Counted from the stretch's first letter, positions 1 to 12,497 are shown. The stretch is DNA of 56,740 nt from JBBQZO01 sp038207625 (GCA_038207625.1 JBBQZO010000039.1:1-56740), one strand, 5' to 3'. The notes: a model not told the origin generated them from the letters alone. A program made the numbers and translations.

Positions 1-1679
1 GCCAGCGCCGCGTCCAGCCCACCGACTTCCTGATACGGCTCGATGTCGGCGAAGCTGGCACCGCTGGCGTAGCCGAGCAGCATGCGGCGCACCCCGAACA
101 TCCAGCCATTCTGCTCGCCCGCCTGCCCCAGTCCCAGCCCGGCGCGATGGTCCTGGTCGAGTCCCCAGCGCACGCCGGCGCCTTCGATCCACTGGGCCAG
201 CGTGGCCAGCTCGTCGGGCGCGAGCCCGAAGCGCGCGGCCAGCGCCGGCACGTCGAGCAGGTCGCGCACCTCGCTCTGGCGGCAGCGTTGCTGCGGCAGG
301 CGCAGCAGCCATTCCAGCGCCATCAACAGCGGATTGACGCTGCGGTCCTTGACGTCGCCGATCTCGAAAGGGATGAAGCGCGCGTCGCCGCTCTTGTGCT
401 GACCGAATACGGCGTGGATCGCGGCGCTGAACACGTCGATGTCGGGCACCATCACCACCACGTCGCGCGGACGCAGCGCGCCGGCGCCGCCCAGCATGGT
501 CAGCAACTGGTCGTGCAGCACCTCCACTTCGCGCTGCACGCTGTGGGCAATGTGAAATTCGATCGAGCGGTCAAGCCGGTCCGGCGCCTGGTGCGGATGT
601 TCGTCCAGCGGCAGCATGTCGCGCAGCGCCGCCTGCACCTGGCCGAGCAGGTGTTCGCCCGCGTCCTCGCTGAACAGGTCGATGCGCAGATTGTCAAAGC
701 GGCCCGCGTTGGCGCTGTCGAACTCGTCGAGCATGCGCACGAAATCGCGTCCTTGGCGCCCCCAACTGGCCAGCAGCGGATGGCATTGGGCGTGCAATTG
801 TTCCAGCGGCACCTCGGACAGGTCGACGCCAAGACGCTGCCGCTGGCGCTTGTGTTTGGCCTTGAGCAGTTCGCGTCCCTCGATGATGTCGCCCCAGTAG
901 TATTGACAGGGGTTGGGTACGGCCAGCACCACCTGGGTGTGGCGCGCCAGCGCAGCCACCGCTTCGAGCGTCTGATACGGCAGCGCCGAGATGCCGAACA
1001 ACACCACCCGGCGCGGCAGCCTGGCCATCGGCGCGGCGCCGCTCGCGACGGCGTCGAGAAACTGCTGGTGGATCGTCACGCGCCCGCCGTCGCGCTGCTG
1101 TTCGGGCACGCTGGCGATCGCCGCGCGCCACAGCGCGGCCTGCCAGCGCTGCTCGTCCGGCAAGGCGGGCGCGCCGCCGCGCGCGTCGCGCAGCACGTCG
1201 CGGCCAAGGGCCCAGTCCTGCAGCCAGTCGGCCCGATACACCTGGTACTGGTCGTACAGATCGGCCAGCCGCTGGGCCAGCTGCAAGCGCCGTTCGGGAT
1301 CGCCGTCACCGAGAAAGTGGCACAGCGGCGCGAACACCGGCTCGGCCAGCAGCGCCGGCAACAGGCGCATCAGGCGCCACGTCAGTGGCCCCTTGTCGAA
1401 CGCGGAGCGGGCCGGCACCCGCTCGCGTCCCAGCATGCCCCGGTAAGCCTCCCACAGAAAGCGCGCCGGCAGCGCGATGCGGGTTGCCGCGCACACCGTC
1501 AACTCCTCGGCCAGCGCGATCTTGAGCCACTCGGCCACGCCGTTCGATTGCACCAGGATGGTCTCGCTTTCGAGCGCGCCCAGCGGATGCGCGCGCAGCC
1601 ATCCAAACACGGTGGCGCGCAGCTGTTCGAGCTGGTTGCCGTGCAAGATGAGCAAGCCGGGGGTGACGGGAGCGGACAT
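1..1679 (-). CDS. recC: RecC, exodeoxyribonuclease V gamma subunit (N-terminal half; 3' end outside window)
   Basis: RecC is the Chi-recognising, non-motor subunit of the RecBCD helicase-nuclease used in double-strand break repair. The minus-strand frame stays open from an ATG at 1677-1679 to the window edge, giving about 559 codons of a protein usually near 1100 residues. The translation starts MSAPVTPGLLILHGNQLEQL and continues with an early LVQSNGVAEWLK segment, the stretch LFGISALPYQTLEAVAALAR and the later VVMVPDIDVFSAAIHAVFG. All three are typical of the RecC superfamily 1-like helicase fold, whose ATPase motifs are lost in this family. recB and recD would be expected downstream, off the left edge. 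The next gene on this strand ends 85 nt upstream of the start, so they may be separate units. Certain as to family; the C-terminus cannot be judged. Confidence 0.9.
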   Translation of the reverse strand, partial: MSAPVTPGLLILHGNQLEQLRATVFGWLRAHPLGALESETILVQSNGVAEWLKIALAEELTVCAATRIALPARFLWEAYRGMLGRERVPARSAFDKGPLTWRLMRLLPALLAEPVFAPLCHFLGDGDPERRLQLAQRLADLYDQYQVYRADWLQDWALGRDVLRDARGGAPALPDEQRWQAALWRAAIASVPEQQRDGGRVTIHQQFLDAVASGAAPMARLPRRVVLFGISALPYQTLEAVAALARHTQVVLAVPNPCQYYWGDIIEGRELLKAKHKRQRQRLGVDLSEVPLEQLHAQCHPLLASWGRQGRDFVRMLDEFDSANAGRFDNLRIDLFSEDAGEHLLGQVQAALRDMLPLDEHPHQAPDRLDRSIEFHIAHSVQREVEVLHDQLLTMLGGAGALRPRDVVVMVPDIDVFSAAIHAVFGQHKSGDARFIPFEIGDVKDRSVNPLLMALEWLLRLPQQRCRQSEVRDLLDVPALAARFGLAPDELATLAQWIEGAGVRWGLDQDHRAGLGLGQAGEQNGWMFGVRRMLLGYASGASFADIEPYQEVGGLDAAL

Positions 1680-1764
1680 GGGGGCTTCGTGGTGGACAGG
1701 CGGCGCGCCGCAGCGCCACAGCATACTAGTTTTGGCGCGCCAAGACCAGCGCGGCCAGGCCTGC

Positions 1765-4812
<3,048 letters not shown>

Positions 4813-5345
4813 CTCGTATCGCGCCCCTGCCGGCGAACCCGGCTCCAGTGTCAAGTCGCGGCTGCAGCGACGCAAACGGCGGCGCCCCGGCGGCCCCGTT
4901 GCGCCCTGCGCATTGGCGGGCCCGACGAGGGCGACGGTGCAGCCCGGGGCGCAGAAAAACTTGCCGTGCGCCCAGAATGACGATACCAGACAATCTGTCG
5001 CTTTGAGAAGCGCCGTCTGATATATATTTGCGCCATGCCACAGCCGCGCCCGCCAACGCCTGCGGCCACGCGCGGCGGGCCGGCCGGCGCGGCGCGCCGG
5101 TTGCCGTCGTTGCAGCAAGGCGGCCCACACCACGTCGCGCGCGCCGCCCCGATGCGCGGCACGCGGCCGGTTTGTACCGTCGAGCCCGGCGCGGCGATAG
5201 CACAACGGCCACCGTGCCGTTCATTCTCTGCTTGCCCATCGGCGCATTTTCCGCTTGACTCCCCCATCCACTGGCGTATCTTTTAGCTCGTTAATGGCCG
5301 CAATCGCGCCCCAATATTTGATGCCACTCCCGTCTCGTCCGAACC
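4813..5345. other. 533-nt intergenic region between divergent signalling genes
   Basis: Spacer between the divergent CHASE kinase and the REC-GGDEF-EAL gene. Open frames exist on both strands but overlap each other, are rich in Arg, Ala and Pro, and show no domain, so I treat them as GC-bias artefacts. An AT-rich patch (TGATATATATTT near 5020-5031) stands out from the GC-rich surroundings, and a promoter candidate for the rightward gene lies at 5255-5282. I see no RNA gene or convincing operator. Confidence 0.6.
5255..5282 (+). promoter_or_regulatory. Candidate sigma70-type promoter for the REC-GGDEF-EAL gene
   Basis: TTGACT (5255-5260), a 16-nt spacer and TATCTT (5277-5282), about 60 nt upstream of the GTG start. 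The -35 is good and the -10 is moderate. Pattern match only. Confidence 0.35.
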
Positions 5346-7241
5346 GTGCACGCGCCCAAAGTCCTGATCGTCAATGATGACCCCGCCAGCATGGATGCGC
5401 TGTTGCGCGTACTGGGCGCCGATACGCCGGCCTGCGCTTACCAGCTGCTGACGGCCACCTCAAGCGCCGAGGCGCTGCGCATGGTGCTGGCCCATCAATT
5501 CGCCGTCGTATTGCTGGCGCTGAGCCAGTCCGGCATGGACGGTATCGCCACGGCCGAGGCGATCCATGGGCATCCGCGCGCGCACGCGCTGCCGATCATC
5601 TTCATCACCGCGCGCGACGGCGACGAGCTGCACCGGCTGGCCGCCTACCAGCACGGCGCCGCTGACTACCTGTTCACGCCCATCATCCCGCAAATCCTGC
5701 GCACCAAGGTGGCAATTTTCGTCGAACTGTGCCGCACCAACCAGCAACTGCAAGCGAAAAGTGAGCAACTGGCCAGACTCAACGAAGACTTGCACACCCA
5801 GCGCCTGGGCGACCTTGAGCGCATCAACCGCGAACTGGAACAGGAGGTGGCCGAGCGCAAGCAGGCCGAGCAGCGCGCCCGCGAGCTGGCCGTGCGTGAC
5901 CCGTTGACCGCGCTGGCCAACCGCCGCTCGCTGCTGCAGCAGCTCGAACATGCGGTGGTGTACGCCGAGCGCAACGACACCAAATTCGCGCTGCTGTTTC
6001 TCGACCTCGACAAGTTCAAGAACATCAACGACACGCTGGGTCACGAAGTGGGCGACGAGCTGCTGCGCCAGGTGGCGGCGCGCCTGTGCGCGGCGGTGCG
6101 CGTGTCGGACGTGGTGGCGCGCCTGGGCGGGGACGAATTCGTGATCTTGCTCGAAGGCAGCAACGCGGCCGCCGACGCGGCCCGGGTGGCGCGCAAGATC
6201 GAGGCGGCCCACGTGCGCGCCTTTCACATCAACGGCCATCGCGTCAAGACCTCGGCGAGCATCGGCATCGCGCTGTATCCGCAGGACGGCAAGCAGGCCC
6301 AGACCTTGATCAAAAACGCCGACACGGCGATGTACCACGCCAAGCAGCACGGCGGCAACATCAAGTTCTTCCACCCCGAGCTCAATGCGCGCGAACTGGA
6401 GCGCAAGCGCTGGAGCGCCGAACTGGAAACGGCGCTGGCCGAACGCCAGTTCGTGCTCAGCTTTCAGCCGGTGCGCACGCTGGCCGGCGCGCGCCTGTGC
6501 GGCGTCGACGCCCAGCTGCAGTGGCAACATCCGCGCCTGGGCCTGATCGGTGCGCCCAGCTTCCTGCCCGGCGTCAGCGACCGCCTGCTGCTCGACCAGC
6601 TCGACGACTGGCTGATCAACGCCGCCTGCAGCCAGGCCGCGCTGTGGCAGGACGCCGCCCTGCCCGGCCCGCCGGCACGTATCGCTATCAAGCTGTGCAC
6701 GGCGCAGCTGCATCCGGCGCTGACGCCGCACATCCTGGCCCAGCTGCGCCAGTGCCAGCTGGCGCACCACTGGTTAGAGTTGAACATCCCCGAGTGCCTG
6801 CTGCTGGACTCGCGCGAGCTGGTCGAGCCGGTGCTGCGCCAGCTGCACGGGGCCGGCGTGCGCCTCGCATTGGACGATTTCGGCAGCGCCGGCTGCGCGC
6901 TCGCTGAGCTCAAACGTCTGCCTTTCGACGCGCTCAAAATCGCACCCTGCTTCGTGCAGGCGATCGGCCACGACGGCAGTCACGATATGCTGGCGGCCAT
7001 CATCCACATCGCCCGCGCACTCGGGCTGACGGTGCAGGCCAAGGGCGTGGCCAGCAGCGCGCAACTGGCGGCGCTGCGCACGCTCGGCTGTGATCAGTAT
7101 CTGGGCGAACTGAGCGGCAAAGCGCTCGATGCGGCGGCGATGTTCGCGCTGCTGCAGGAAGCGGCGCACCAGCATGCACGCATGCCGGCGCGCACGCGCG
7201 GCGCCAGCGAGGCGCCGACCGACGGGGCCGGCGCCTTCTAG
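5346..7241 (+). CDS. REC-GGDEF-EAL protein with degenerate REC and EAL domains; probable diguanylate cyclase
   Basis: 631 residues, GTG start. An N-terminal receiver fold (about 4-125) keeps the acidic pair in VNDDP, but the phosphoacceptor position reads VLLALSQSGMDG, so Ala58 replaces Asp; the usual Lys of the KP motif is Thr in YLFTP. A coiled-coil linker (about 135-185) leads to a GGDEF domain with an intact GGDEF motif at 261-265 and an RVSD inhibitory site five residues before it. The C-terminal EAL-like domain (about 365-610) has GVDAQLQW instead of GVEALLRW, LKIA instead of LKID and QAKGVA instead of AEGVE, though DDFG remains. Family knowledge predicts a c-di-GMP synthase whose receiver cannot be phosphorylated and whose phosphodiesterase domain is dead. 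The EAL part may bind c-di-GMP or be regulatory. The stop overlaps the convergent GST stop. Confidence 0.9.
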   Translation: MHAPKVLIVNDDPASMDALLRVLGADTPACAYQLLTATSSAEALRMVLAHQFAVVLLALSQSGMDGIATAEAIHGHPRAHALPIIFITARDGDELHRLAAYQHGAADYLFTPIIPQILRTKVAIFVELCRTNQQLQAKSEQLARLNEDLHTQRLGDLERINRELEQEVAERKQAEQRARELAVRDPLTALANRRSLLQQLEHAVVYAERNDTKFALLFLDLDKFKNINDTLGHEVGDELLRQVAARLCAAVRVSDVVARLGGDEFVILLEGSNAAADAARVARKIEAAHVRAFHINGHRVKTSASIGIALYPQDGKQAQTLIKNADTAMYHAKQHGGNIKFFHPELNARELERKRWSAELETALAERQFVLSFQPVRTLAGARLCGVDAQLQWQHPRLGLIGAPSFLPGVSDRLLLDQLDDWLINAACSQAALWQDAALPGPPARIAIKLCTAQLHPALTPHILAQLRQCQLAHHWLELNIPECLLLDSRELVEPVLRQLHGAGVRLALDDFGSAGCALAELKRLPFDALKIAPCFVQAIGHDGSHDMLAAIIHIARALGLTVQAKGVASSAQLAALRTLGCDQYLGELSGKALDAAAMFALLQEAAHQHARMPARTRGASEAPTDGAGAF

Positions 7242-7861
7242 CGGGCGCTAAAGCCGGGGCGCGCCGCGATCCGGTCACGCCACGCTTGCACCTGCGGGTA
7301 GCCCTCGGCGCCTGGGCGAAACTTCATCAGCCCGCGCGCAAACTCGAGCGCGCAATAGGCGGTGATGTCGGCCACGCTAAAGCGCGCGCCGGCCACAAAC
7401 GGCTGGCGCGCCAGTTCATCGTCGAGCCAGCGCAAGGTTTCGCGCACCTTGTCGGCCTGGGCCGCGCCAAACTCGGGAAACTGCGGCTGCTCGAGCGGCG
7501 CCAGCCCGGGATGGGTGTGGCGGATCCAGTTGGCCACGCCCATCAGCACATGCAACTCCATGCGCCGGTCGGCCATCTCGATGAAGGCGCGTTCCTCGAA
7601 ACCGTCGCCCATCAGGTTCGGGCTGGGATACAAACCCTCCAGATAGGTGCAGATGGCGCGCGTCTCGGTGAGCACGCGCCCGTCGTCCAGTTCCAGCGCC
7701 GGCACCCGTGCGAGCGGATTTTTGGCCAGGAAGGCGGCGCTTTTGTGTTCGTTGGCGCCCAGGTCAATAGGCACCAGTTCGATGTCCGTGATGCCTTTTT
7801 CAAGCATGAACAGGGTGACCCGGCGCGGGTTGGGCGCAAATGAATTGCCGTACAGTTTCAT
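7238..7861 (-). CDS. Glutathione S-transferase family protein
   Basis: 207 residues. The N-terminal thioredoxin-like domain (MKLYGNSFAPNPRRVTLFML, then NPLARVPALELDDG with the cis-Pro, then LTETRAICTYLE) supplies the glutathione site. The all-helical C-terminal domain includes FVAGARFSVADITAYCALEF. The SFAPNPRR segment matches GSTs that use a Ser/Asn-type rather than Tyr-type N-terminus. The start at 7859-7861 has an AAAGGATGG ribosome site. It lies 10 nt downstream of a second GST gene on the same strand, so the two are probably one operon. The substrate cannot be read from sequence; detoxification of electrophiles or peroxides is the family role. Its stop overlaps that of the convergent GGDEF gene by 4 nt. 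Confidence 0.9.
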   Translation of the reverse strand: MKLYGNSFAPNPRRVTLFMLEKGITDIELVPIDLGANEHKSAAFLAKNPLARVPALELDDGRVLTETRAICTYLEGLYPSPNLMGDGFEERAFIEMADRRMELHVLMGVANWIRHTHPGLAPLEQPQFPEFGAAQADKVRETLRWLDDELARQPFVAGARFSVADITAYCALEFARGLMKFRPGAEGYPQVQAWRDRIAARPGFSAR

Positions 7862-7871
7862 GAACCATCCT

Positions 7872-8588
7872 TTAGGGTGCGCGCGGGCCGGCCAGCGACT
7901 GGCCCGTTTCGAGCATGTTGCCAGCCTGCGCGGTGAACTGCGCGAGCGCTTCGGGTGTGGCGCTGTCGGCGTCGAGCCGGGACGGCGGCATCGTGATTCC
8001 CTTCTGCACCGCCGGACGGGCGCGGATCGCGTCAACCCAGCGGCTCAGGTGCGGCAAGCCGTCGAGCGACACGCCGGACCATTTGTGCGTGCGCACCCAG
8101 GCCCAGTTGGCGATGTCGGCGATCGAATAATCGCCGGCCAGGTATTCGTGCTGGGCCAGGTGGGTGTCGAGCACGCCGAACAGACGCCGGCTCTCGCCCT
8201 GGTAGCGCGCGATCGCAGCCGGTATTTTTTCAGGAAAATAGCGGTAGAACACATTGGCCTGCCCCATCATCGGGCCCACGCCGCCCATCTGGAACATCAG
8301 CCACTGCAGCACGCGCGAACGGCCCTTGACATCGGAGGGCAGCAGGCGCCCGGTCTTTTCGGCCAGGTAGATCAGGATGGCGCCCGATTCGAACACCGCA
8401 AAATCATCCTCGGCCCGGTCGACGATGGCCGGAATGCGCCCGTTCGGATTGATGGCCAGGAACGCCGGCTCCTTTTGCTGGTTCAGCGACAGATCCAGTG
8501 TGTGCAGCGTGTACGGCAAACCGAGTTCTTCCAGCGCAATCGACACCTTGTGGCCGTTCGGCGTCGCCGCCGAGTACAAATCAATCAT
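7872..8588 (-). CDS. Glutathione S-transferase of the YfcG/YghU (disulfide reductase) type
   Basis: 238 residues. It opens MIDLYSAATPNGHKVSIALE, with the TPNGxKV signature of the Nu-class GSTs YfcG and YghU, which bind two glutathiones and reduce disulfides. NPNGRIPAIVD holds the cis-Pro, and VFESGAILIYLAEKTGRLLP follows as in that class. The C-terminal helical domain contains YLAGDYSIADIANWAWV. The start at 8586-8588 has a strong AAGGAGT site 3 nt upstream. It is the first gene of a two-GST unit; a possible -10 (TATGAT, complement of 8631-8636) lies upstream but no good -35 is seen. The family assignment is firm; the cellular substrate is not known. Confidence 0.9.
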   Translation of the reverse strand: MIDLYSAATPNGHKVSIALEELGLPYTLHTLDLSLNQQKEPAFLAINPNGRIPAIVDRAEDDFAVFESGAILIYLAEKTGRLLPSDVKGRSRVLQWLMFQMGGVGPMMGQANVFYRYFPEKIPAAIARYQGESRRLFGVLDTHLAQHEYLAGDYSIADIANWAWVRTHKWSGVSLDGLPHLSRWVDAIRARPAVQKGITMPPSRLDADSATPEALAQFTAQAGNMLETGQSLAGPRAP

Positions 8589-8699
8589 GGGACTCCTTCG
8601 TGGGTTGTCAAAGCAACAGCTGCGCTGCTCATCATAGCCCGATTCGCGCCGCTGCGCAGGCACGGCCCCGGGAACGCGGCGGTCCCGAAGCGCGCGACA

Positions 8700-8728
8700 T
8701 TGACAGACCGGCTCATTCGTTTTAGATT
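8700..8728 (+). promoter_or_regulatory. Candidate sigma70 promoter for the M1 aminopeptidase gene
   Basis: A perfect TTGACA (8700-8705), a 17-nt spacer and TAGATT (8723-8728). Transcription would start about 60 nt before the ATG at 8796. One of the better promoter matches in the window. Confidence 0.55.
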
Positions 8729-8795
8729 GCGTAGCGCCGTGCACCTTGTTGCCCGGCTACCCCAATCCGACGCACCTCCACTCAAAGGTCTACCG

Positions 8796-11444
8796 ATGCA
8801 TCGCAGCCTGATCTCCGCAGCCGTACTCGCACTCGCCGCCCTGGCAAGCACCCCGGCGCTGGCCGGCCCCGCCGGCGCCGTGCAAAACCAGACCACTACC
8901 CAGTTGCCGCGCAGCGTGCGCCCGACCCATTACGACGTGGCGATCACGCCGAACGCGGCCGCATCGACCTTCGCGGCCACGGTGGCCATCGAACTCGACG
9001 TGTTGACGCCAACGGCCTCGATCACGCTCAACGCCGCCGACCTGCGTTTCACCAGCGCCCAGTTGCGCGGCGCCAGCGGTGCGCCGCAGAGCGCCAAGAT
9101 CACCCTTGACGCCGCCGCGCAGACGGCGACGTTTCACTTCGCGCGTGCGCTCGCCAAAGGCCACTACACGCTTGCGCTGGACTACAGCGGCGTGATCGGC
9201 ACCCAGGCGGTCGGTCTGTTCTCGCTCGACTACGACACGCCGGCCGGCCGCAAGCGCGCCCTGTATACCCAGTTTGAAAACTCCGACGCGCGCCGCGTGA
9301 TTCCGTCGTGGGACGAACCGGGCTACAAAGCCAGTTTTTCGCTGACGGCCACGGTGGCCGACGCCGACCTGGCGGTCAGCAATATGCCAATCACCAGCAA
9401 GCGCGCGCTGCCCGACGGACGCAGCGTGGTCACGTTCGCCGACACGCCCAAGATGTCGACCTACCTGCTGTTTTTCAGCGTCGGCCAGTTCGAGCGCGTC
9501 AGCGCCACCGTGGACGGCACCGAGCTCGGTGTGGTGACCCAGAAAGGCGCCAGCGCACAGGCCGCGTTTGCGCTGGATGCGTCGAAAGCGATCCTGCGCG
9601 AGTACAACGATTACTTCGGCGTCAAATACCCGCTGCCCAAGCTCGACAACGTGGCCGCGCCGGGACGCAGCCAGTTCTTCAGCGCGATGGAAAACTGGGG
9701 CGCCATCTTTACGTTCGAATACGCGATGCTGCTCGATCCGTCGGTCGCCACCCAGGGCGACAAGGAGCGTATCTTCGAAACGGTGGCGCACGAAGCGGCG
9801 CACCAGTGGTTCGGCGACCTGGTGACGATGCGCTGGTGGGACGACTTGTGGCTCAACGAAGGTTTCGCGTCGTGGATGGAGAGCCGCACCACCGCGCGCC
9901 TGCACCCGGAATGGAACACCGGCCTTGGCATCGTCGACGTGCGCGAGGAAGCGATCGGGCGCGATTCGATCAACACCACCCATCCGGTGGTGCAGCACGT
10001 GGCGACGGTGGAACAGGCCAGCCAGGCGTTTGACTCGATCACCTACAAGAAGGGCGAGGCGGTGATCCGCATGCTGGAGAACTATGTGGGCGAGGACGCC
10101 TGGCGCGCCGGCGTGCGCAACTACATGCAAGCTCACGGGTACGGCAACACCAGCTCGGACGACCTGTGGCGCCAGATCGAAAAGGCCGCCGGCAAGCCGA
10201 TCATGGCGATCGCGCACGACTTCACGCTGCAGTCCGGCGTGCCGATGATCCGCGTCGACGCCCTCAGCTGCACTGCCGGCAACGCCGTCGTCACGCTCAG
10301 CCAGGGTGAATTTAGCCGCGATGTGCCGAACAAGAAGACACTGAGCTGGCGCGTGCCGGTGATCGCCCAGTCGAGCACGTCGAGCCAGCAAGTGCGCACG
10401 CTGGTCGCCGGCGGCAAAGCCACCGTCAGCGTGCCCGGCTGCGGCCCGGTGCTGGTCAACGCGGGCCAGACGGGCTACTTCCGCACGCTGTATGCGCCGG
10501 GCGCGTTCGCGCCGCTGGCCGCCAAATTCGCCACGCTGGCGCCGGTCGACCAGCTCGGCCTGCTGACCGACAGCTGGGCGCTCGGCCTGGCCGGCCTGCA
10601 GCCGATGTCGGACTTCCTCGACCTGGCCAAAGCGACGCCGGCGACGGCTGACCCGCAAGTGTGGGGCAAGGTCGCCGGTCTGTTTGACGCGCTGCACAAC
10701 TATTACAAGAAGGATCCCGTGCGGCAGGCGCAGTTCGACAGGTTCGCCCACGTTCGCCTGACACCGGTACTGGCCCAGCTGGGCTGGAGCGCGCGCGCCG
10801 GCGAGGCCGATTCGGTGGCCAATCTGCGCGAGACGCTGATCAACGCGCTGTCCGATATGGGCGAACCGAGCACGCTGGCCGAAGCGCGCCGGCGTTACGC
10901 GGCGCAGGCCAGCGAACCGGGCGCCGTGCCGCCAGCGTTGAAGATGACGATCCTGGGCGTGATCGCCGCGCATGCCAACGCCAGCGACTGGGACGCACTG
11001 CGCAAGCTGGCCCAGAACGAACAATCGCCGATGATCAAGGACCAGCTCTACGAGATGCTGGCCAGTTGCTACGACCCGGCGCTGGCCAAGCGCGCGCTGG
11101 AACTGGCACTGACCGACGAGCCCGGTGCCACCAACGGCGCCGGCATGATCGTCCGGGTCGCCAACGAGCATCCCGAGCTCGCTTTTGAGTTCGCGCTGTC
11201 CCATTACGAGCAAGTGAGCCAGCGGGTCGACGCCACCTCGAGCAGCCGTTACTTCCCGCGCCTGGCCAGTGGCTCGTTCGAGCCGACCATGATCGCCAAG
11301 GTCAAACAATACGCCAGCCAACACCTGGCTGCCAGCGCGCGACGCGATGCCGACACGGCCATCGCCAGCATCAAGGACCGCGTCAAGGTGTGCACCGAGC
11401 GTCTGCCGGCGGTGGACAACTGGCTGGCGCACAACGCGCAGTAA
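8796..11444 (+). CDS. Secreted M1-family zinc aminopeptidase
   Basis: 882 residues with a clear signal peptide (MHRSLISAAVLALAALASTP, cleavage probably after ALA near 23-25), so it acts outside the cytoplasm. The N-terminal beta-saddle domain (about 35-235) precedes a thermolysin-like domain with SAMENWGAI (the exopeptidase GAMEN motif, with Ser for Gly) near 300. The zinc site is HEAAH at 332-336 with the third ligand Glu355 in NEGFASW. A C-terminal ERAP1-like helical repeat domain (about 530-860) completes the M1 architecture. It removes N-terminal residues from peptides. The frame is open far upstream, but the ATG at 8796 directly precedes the signal peptide and follows a good promoter. 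A 31-nt hairpin follows the stop. Confidence 0.95.
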   Translation: MHRSLISAAVLALAALASTPALAGPAGAVQNQTTTQLPRSVRPTHYDVAITPNAAASTFAATVAIELDVLTPTASITLNAADLRFTSAQLRGASGAPQSAKITLDAAAQTATFHFARALAKGHYTLALDYSGVIGTQAVGLFSLDYDTPAGRKRALYTQFENSDARRVIPSWDEPGYKASFSLTATVADADLAVSNMPITSKRALPDGRSVVTFADTPKMSTYLLFFSVGQFERVSATVDGTELGVVTQKGASAQAAFALDASKAILREYNDYFGVKYPLPKLDNVAAPGRSQFFSAMENWGAIFTFEYAMLLDPSVATQGDKERIFETVAHEAAHQWFGDLVTMRWWDDLWLNEGFASWMESRTTARLHPEWNTGLGIVDVREEAIGRDSINTTHPVVQHVATVEQASQAFDSITYKKGEAVIRMLENYVGEDAWRAGVRNYMQAHGYGNTSSDDLWRQIEKAAGKPIMAIAHDFTLQSGVPMIRVDALSCTAGNAVVTLSQGEFSRDVPNKKTLSWRVPVIAQSSTSSQQVRTLVAGGKATVSVPGCGPVLVNAGQTGYFRTLYAPGAFAPLAAKFATLAPVDQLGLLTDSWALGLAGLQPMSDFLDLAKATPATADPQVWGKVAGLFDALHNYYKKDPVRQAQFDRFAHVRLTPVLAQLGWSARAGEADSVANLRETLINALSDMGEPSTLAEARRRYAAQASEPGAVPPALKMTILGVIAAHANASDWDALRKLAQNEQSPMIKDQLYEMLASCYDPALAKRALELALTDEPGATNGAGMIVRVANEHPELAFEFALSHYEQVSQRVDATSSSRYFPRLASGSFEPTMIAKVKQYASQHLAASARRDADTAIASIKDRVKVCTERLPAVDNWLAHNAQ

Positions 11445-11449
11445 ACTTC

Positions 11450-11480
11450 AGCACGGGCGCGCCAGCGGCGCGTTCGTGCT
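11450..11480 (+). terminator. GC-rich hairpin after the aminopeptidase gene
   Basis: Two 14-nt arms (11450-11463 and 11467-11480) pair at 12 of 14 positions around a 3-nt loop. There is no U-tract, so it could stall transcription or protect the 3' end rather than act as a strong intrinsic terminator. Confidence 0.4.
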
Positions 11481-11504
11481 GCCGCTTTGTGCCACAATTG
11501 CACC

Positions 11505-12497
11505 ATGAATCAGCCCGCTCCCCTTCCCTACCAGATCCGCGCCGACCTGTTTTCCCACCTTGCGGCGATGGAGAAGTCGGGTCTGCCGCCGGACAAGGCC
11601 TATGGGCTGCTGCGCCTGCCCGGCGTCGCCCAAACGCGCCTGCTGGCGCTGCGAAAATTGCTTGTGCGCGGTGCCGACCCGGCCAGCGCCGGCTTGCGCA
11701 GCGGTTTGTTCACGCCGCTCGAAGCGGCGCTGCTGCGTGCCGCGCTCGACGCAGGCAGCCCCGCACCCACCTACAAACGGCTGGCCGACAACTACACGCT
11801 CAAGGCCAGCCAGCTCGCGCAGATCAAGGCGCGCATGGCCAAGCCGGCGCTGATGCTGACCGCTGCGCTGCTGATCGGACCGCTGCCCCAGTTGGCGGCC
11901 GGCACGCTGGGCAGCGGCGGCTACCTGTGGCACGTGCTGCGCCCGCTGCTGCTGATCGGCCTGCTGGGCATGGCCGCGCTGCGCGCACCGGTGTGGTTCC
12001 TGGCCGGTCACCCGGGCCCGCTGCGCAGCGCCCTCGAACGCCTGATGCTGACGCTACCGCTGTTCGGTCCGATGCACGTGCGTCGCAACGCGCGTGATTT
12101 TTTCGAGAGCCTGGCGCTGCTGATCGACGCCGGCATGCCCATGTTCGAGGCCCTGCCCACCGCGCTGGCGACCATCAACAACAGCTTGCTGCGTGAGCAG
12201 TTTGCCAGCTTGCTGCCGGCCATGCGCCACGGCGCCACGCTGGCCCAGGCGCTGGTCAACCTGAGCCTGATCGACACCGAACGGCTGATCGCCTTCGCCC
12301 AGACGGGCGAAGCGAGCGGCACCTTGCCCGAGATGCTGCTGCGCCACGTGGCCAGCGAGACGGAGCGCATCAACCTGTTCCAGCAGCAGCTGGTTGAATG
12401 GCTGCCGCGCATCGCCTACGCGCTGGTGGCCGGCTGGATGATCTCGCAGCTGCTGGTGGGCGGCGGGCCGCCGGCCATGCCGCCGGAACTGCAATGA
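11505..12497 (+). CDS. Type II secretion/type IV pilus GspF-PilC-like inner-membrane protein
   Basis: 330 residues with two T2SSF-type domains. The first helical domain (about 10-120) is followed by two hydrophobic segments near 120-145 and 150-172. The second domain contains NARDFFESLALLIDAGMPMFEAL, a standard GspF signature, and FAQTGEASGTLPEMLLRHVA, the conserved acidic QTGE loop, and a final hydrophobic stretch lies near 305-322. GspF/PilC proteins form the membrane platform for pilus-like machines. This one stands alone: there is no ATPase, secretin or pilin gene nearby, so its partner machine is unknown. The ATG at 11505 is preferred over an in-frame start 18 nt upstream. Its stop overlaps the next gene's ATG (ATGA), indicating translational coupling. 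Confidence 0.85.
   Translation: MNQPAPLPYQIRADLFSHLAAMEKSGLPPDKAYGLLRLPGVAQTRLLALRKLLVRGADPASAGLRSGLFTPLEAALLRAALDAGSPAPTYKRLADNYTLKASQLAQIKARMAKPALMLTAALLIGPLPQLAAGTLGSGGYLWHVLRPLLLIGLLGMAALRAPVWFLAGHPGPLRSALERLMLTLPLFGPMHVRRNARDFFESLALLIDAGMPMFEALPTALATINNSLLREQFASLLPAMRHGATLAQALVNLSLIDTERLIAFAQTGEASGTLPEMLLRHVASETERINLFQQQLVEWLPRIAYALVAGWMISQLLVGGGPPAMPPELQ

Noticed and set aside
7238..7241. Overlapping stop codons of convergent genes (also at 14213-14216)
   Set aside because: Four-base shared stops are common in compact GC-rich genomes and need no special explanation.
8790..11432. 880-codon minus-strand open frame
   Set aside because: Exact mirror of the M1 aminopeptidase gene, which has signal peptide, zinc motif and promoter.
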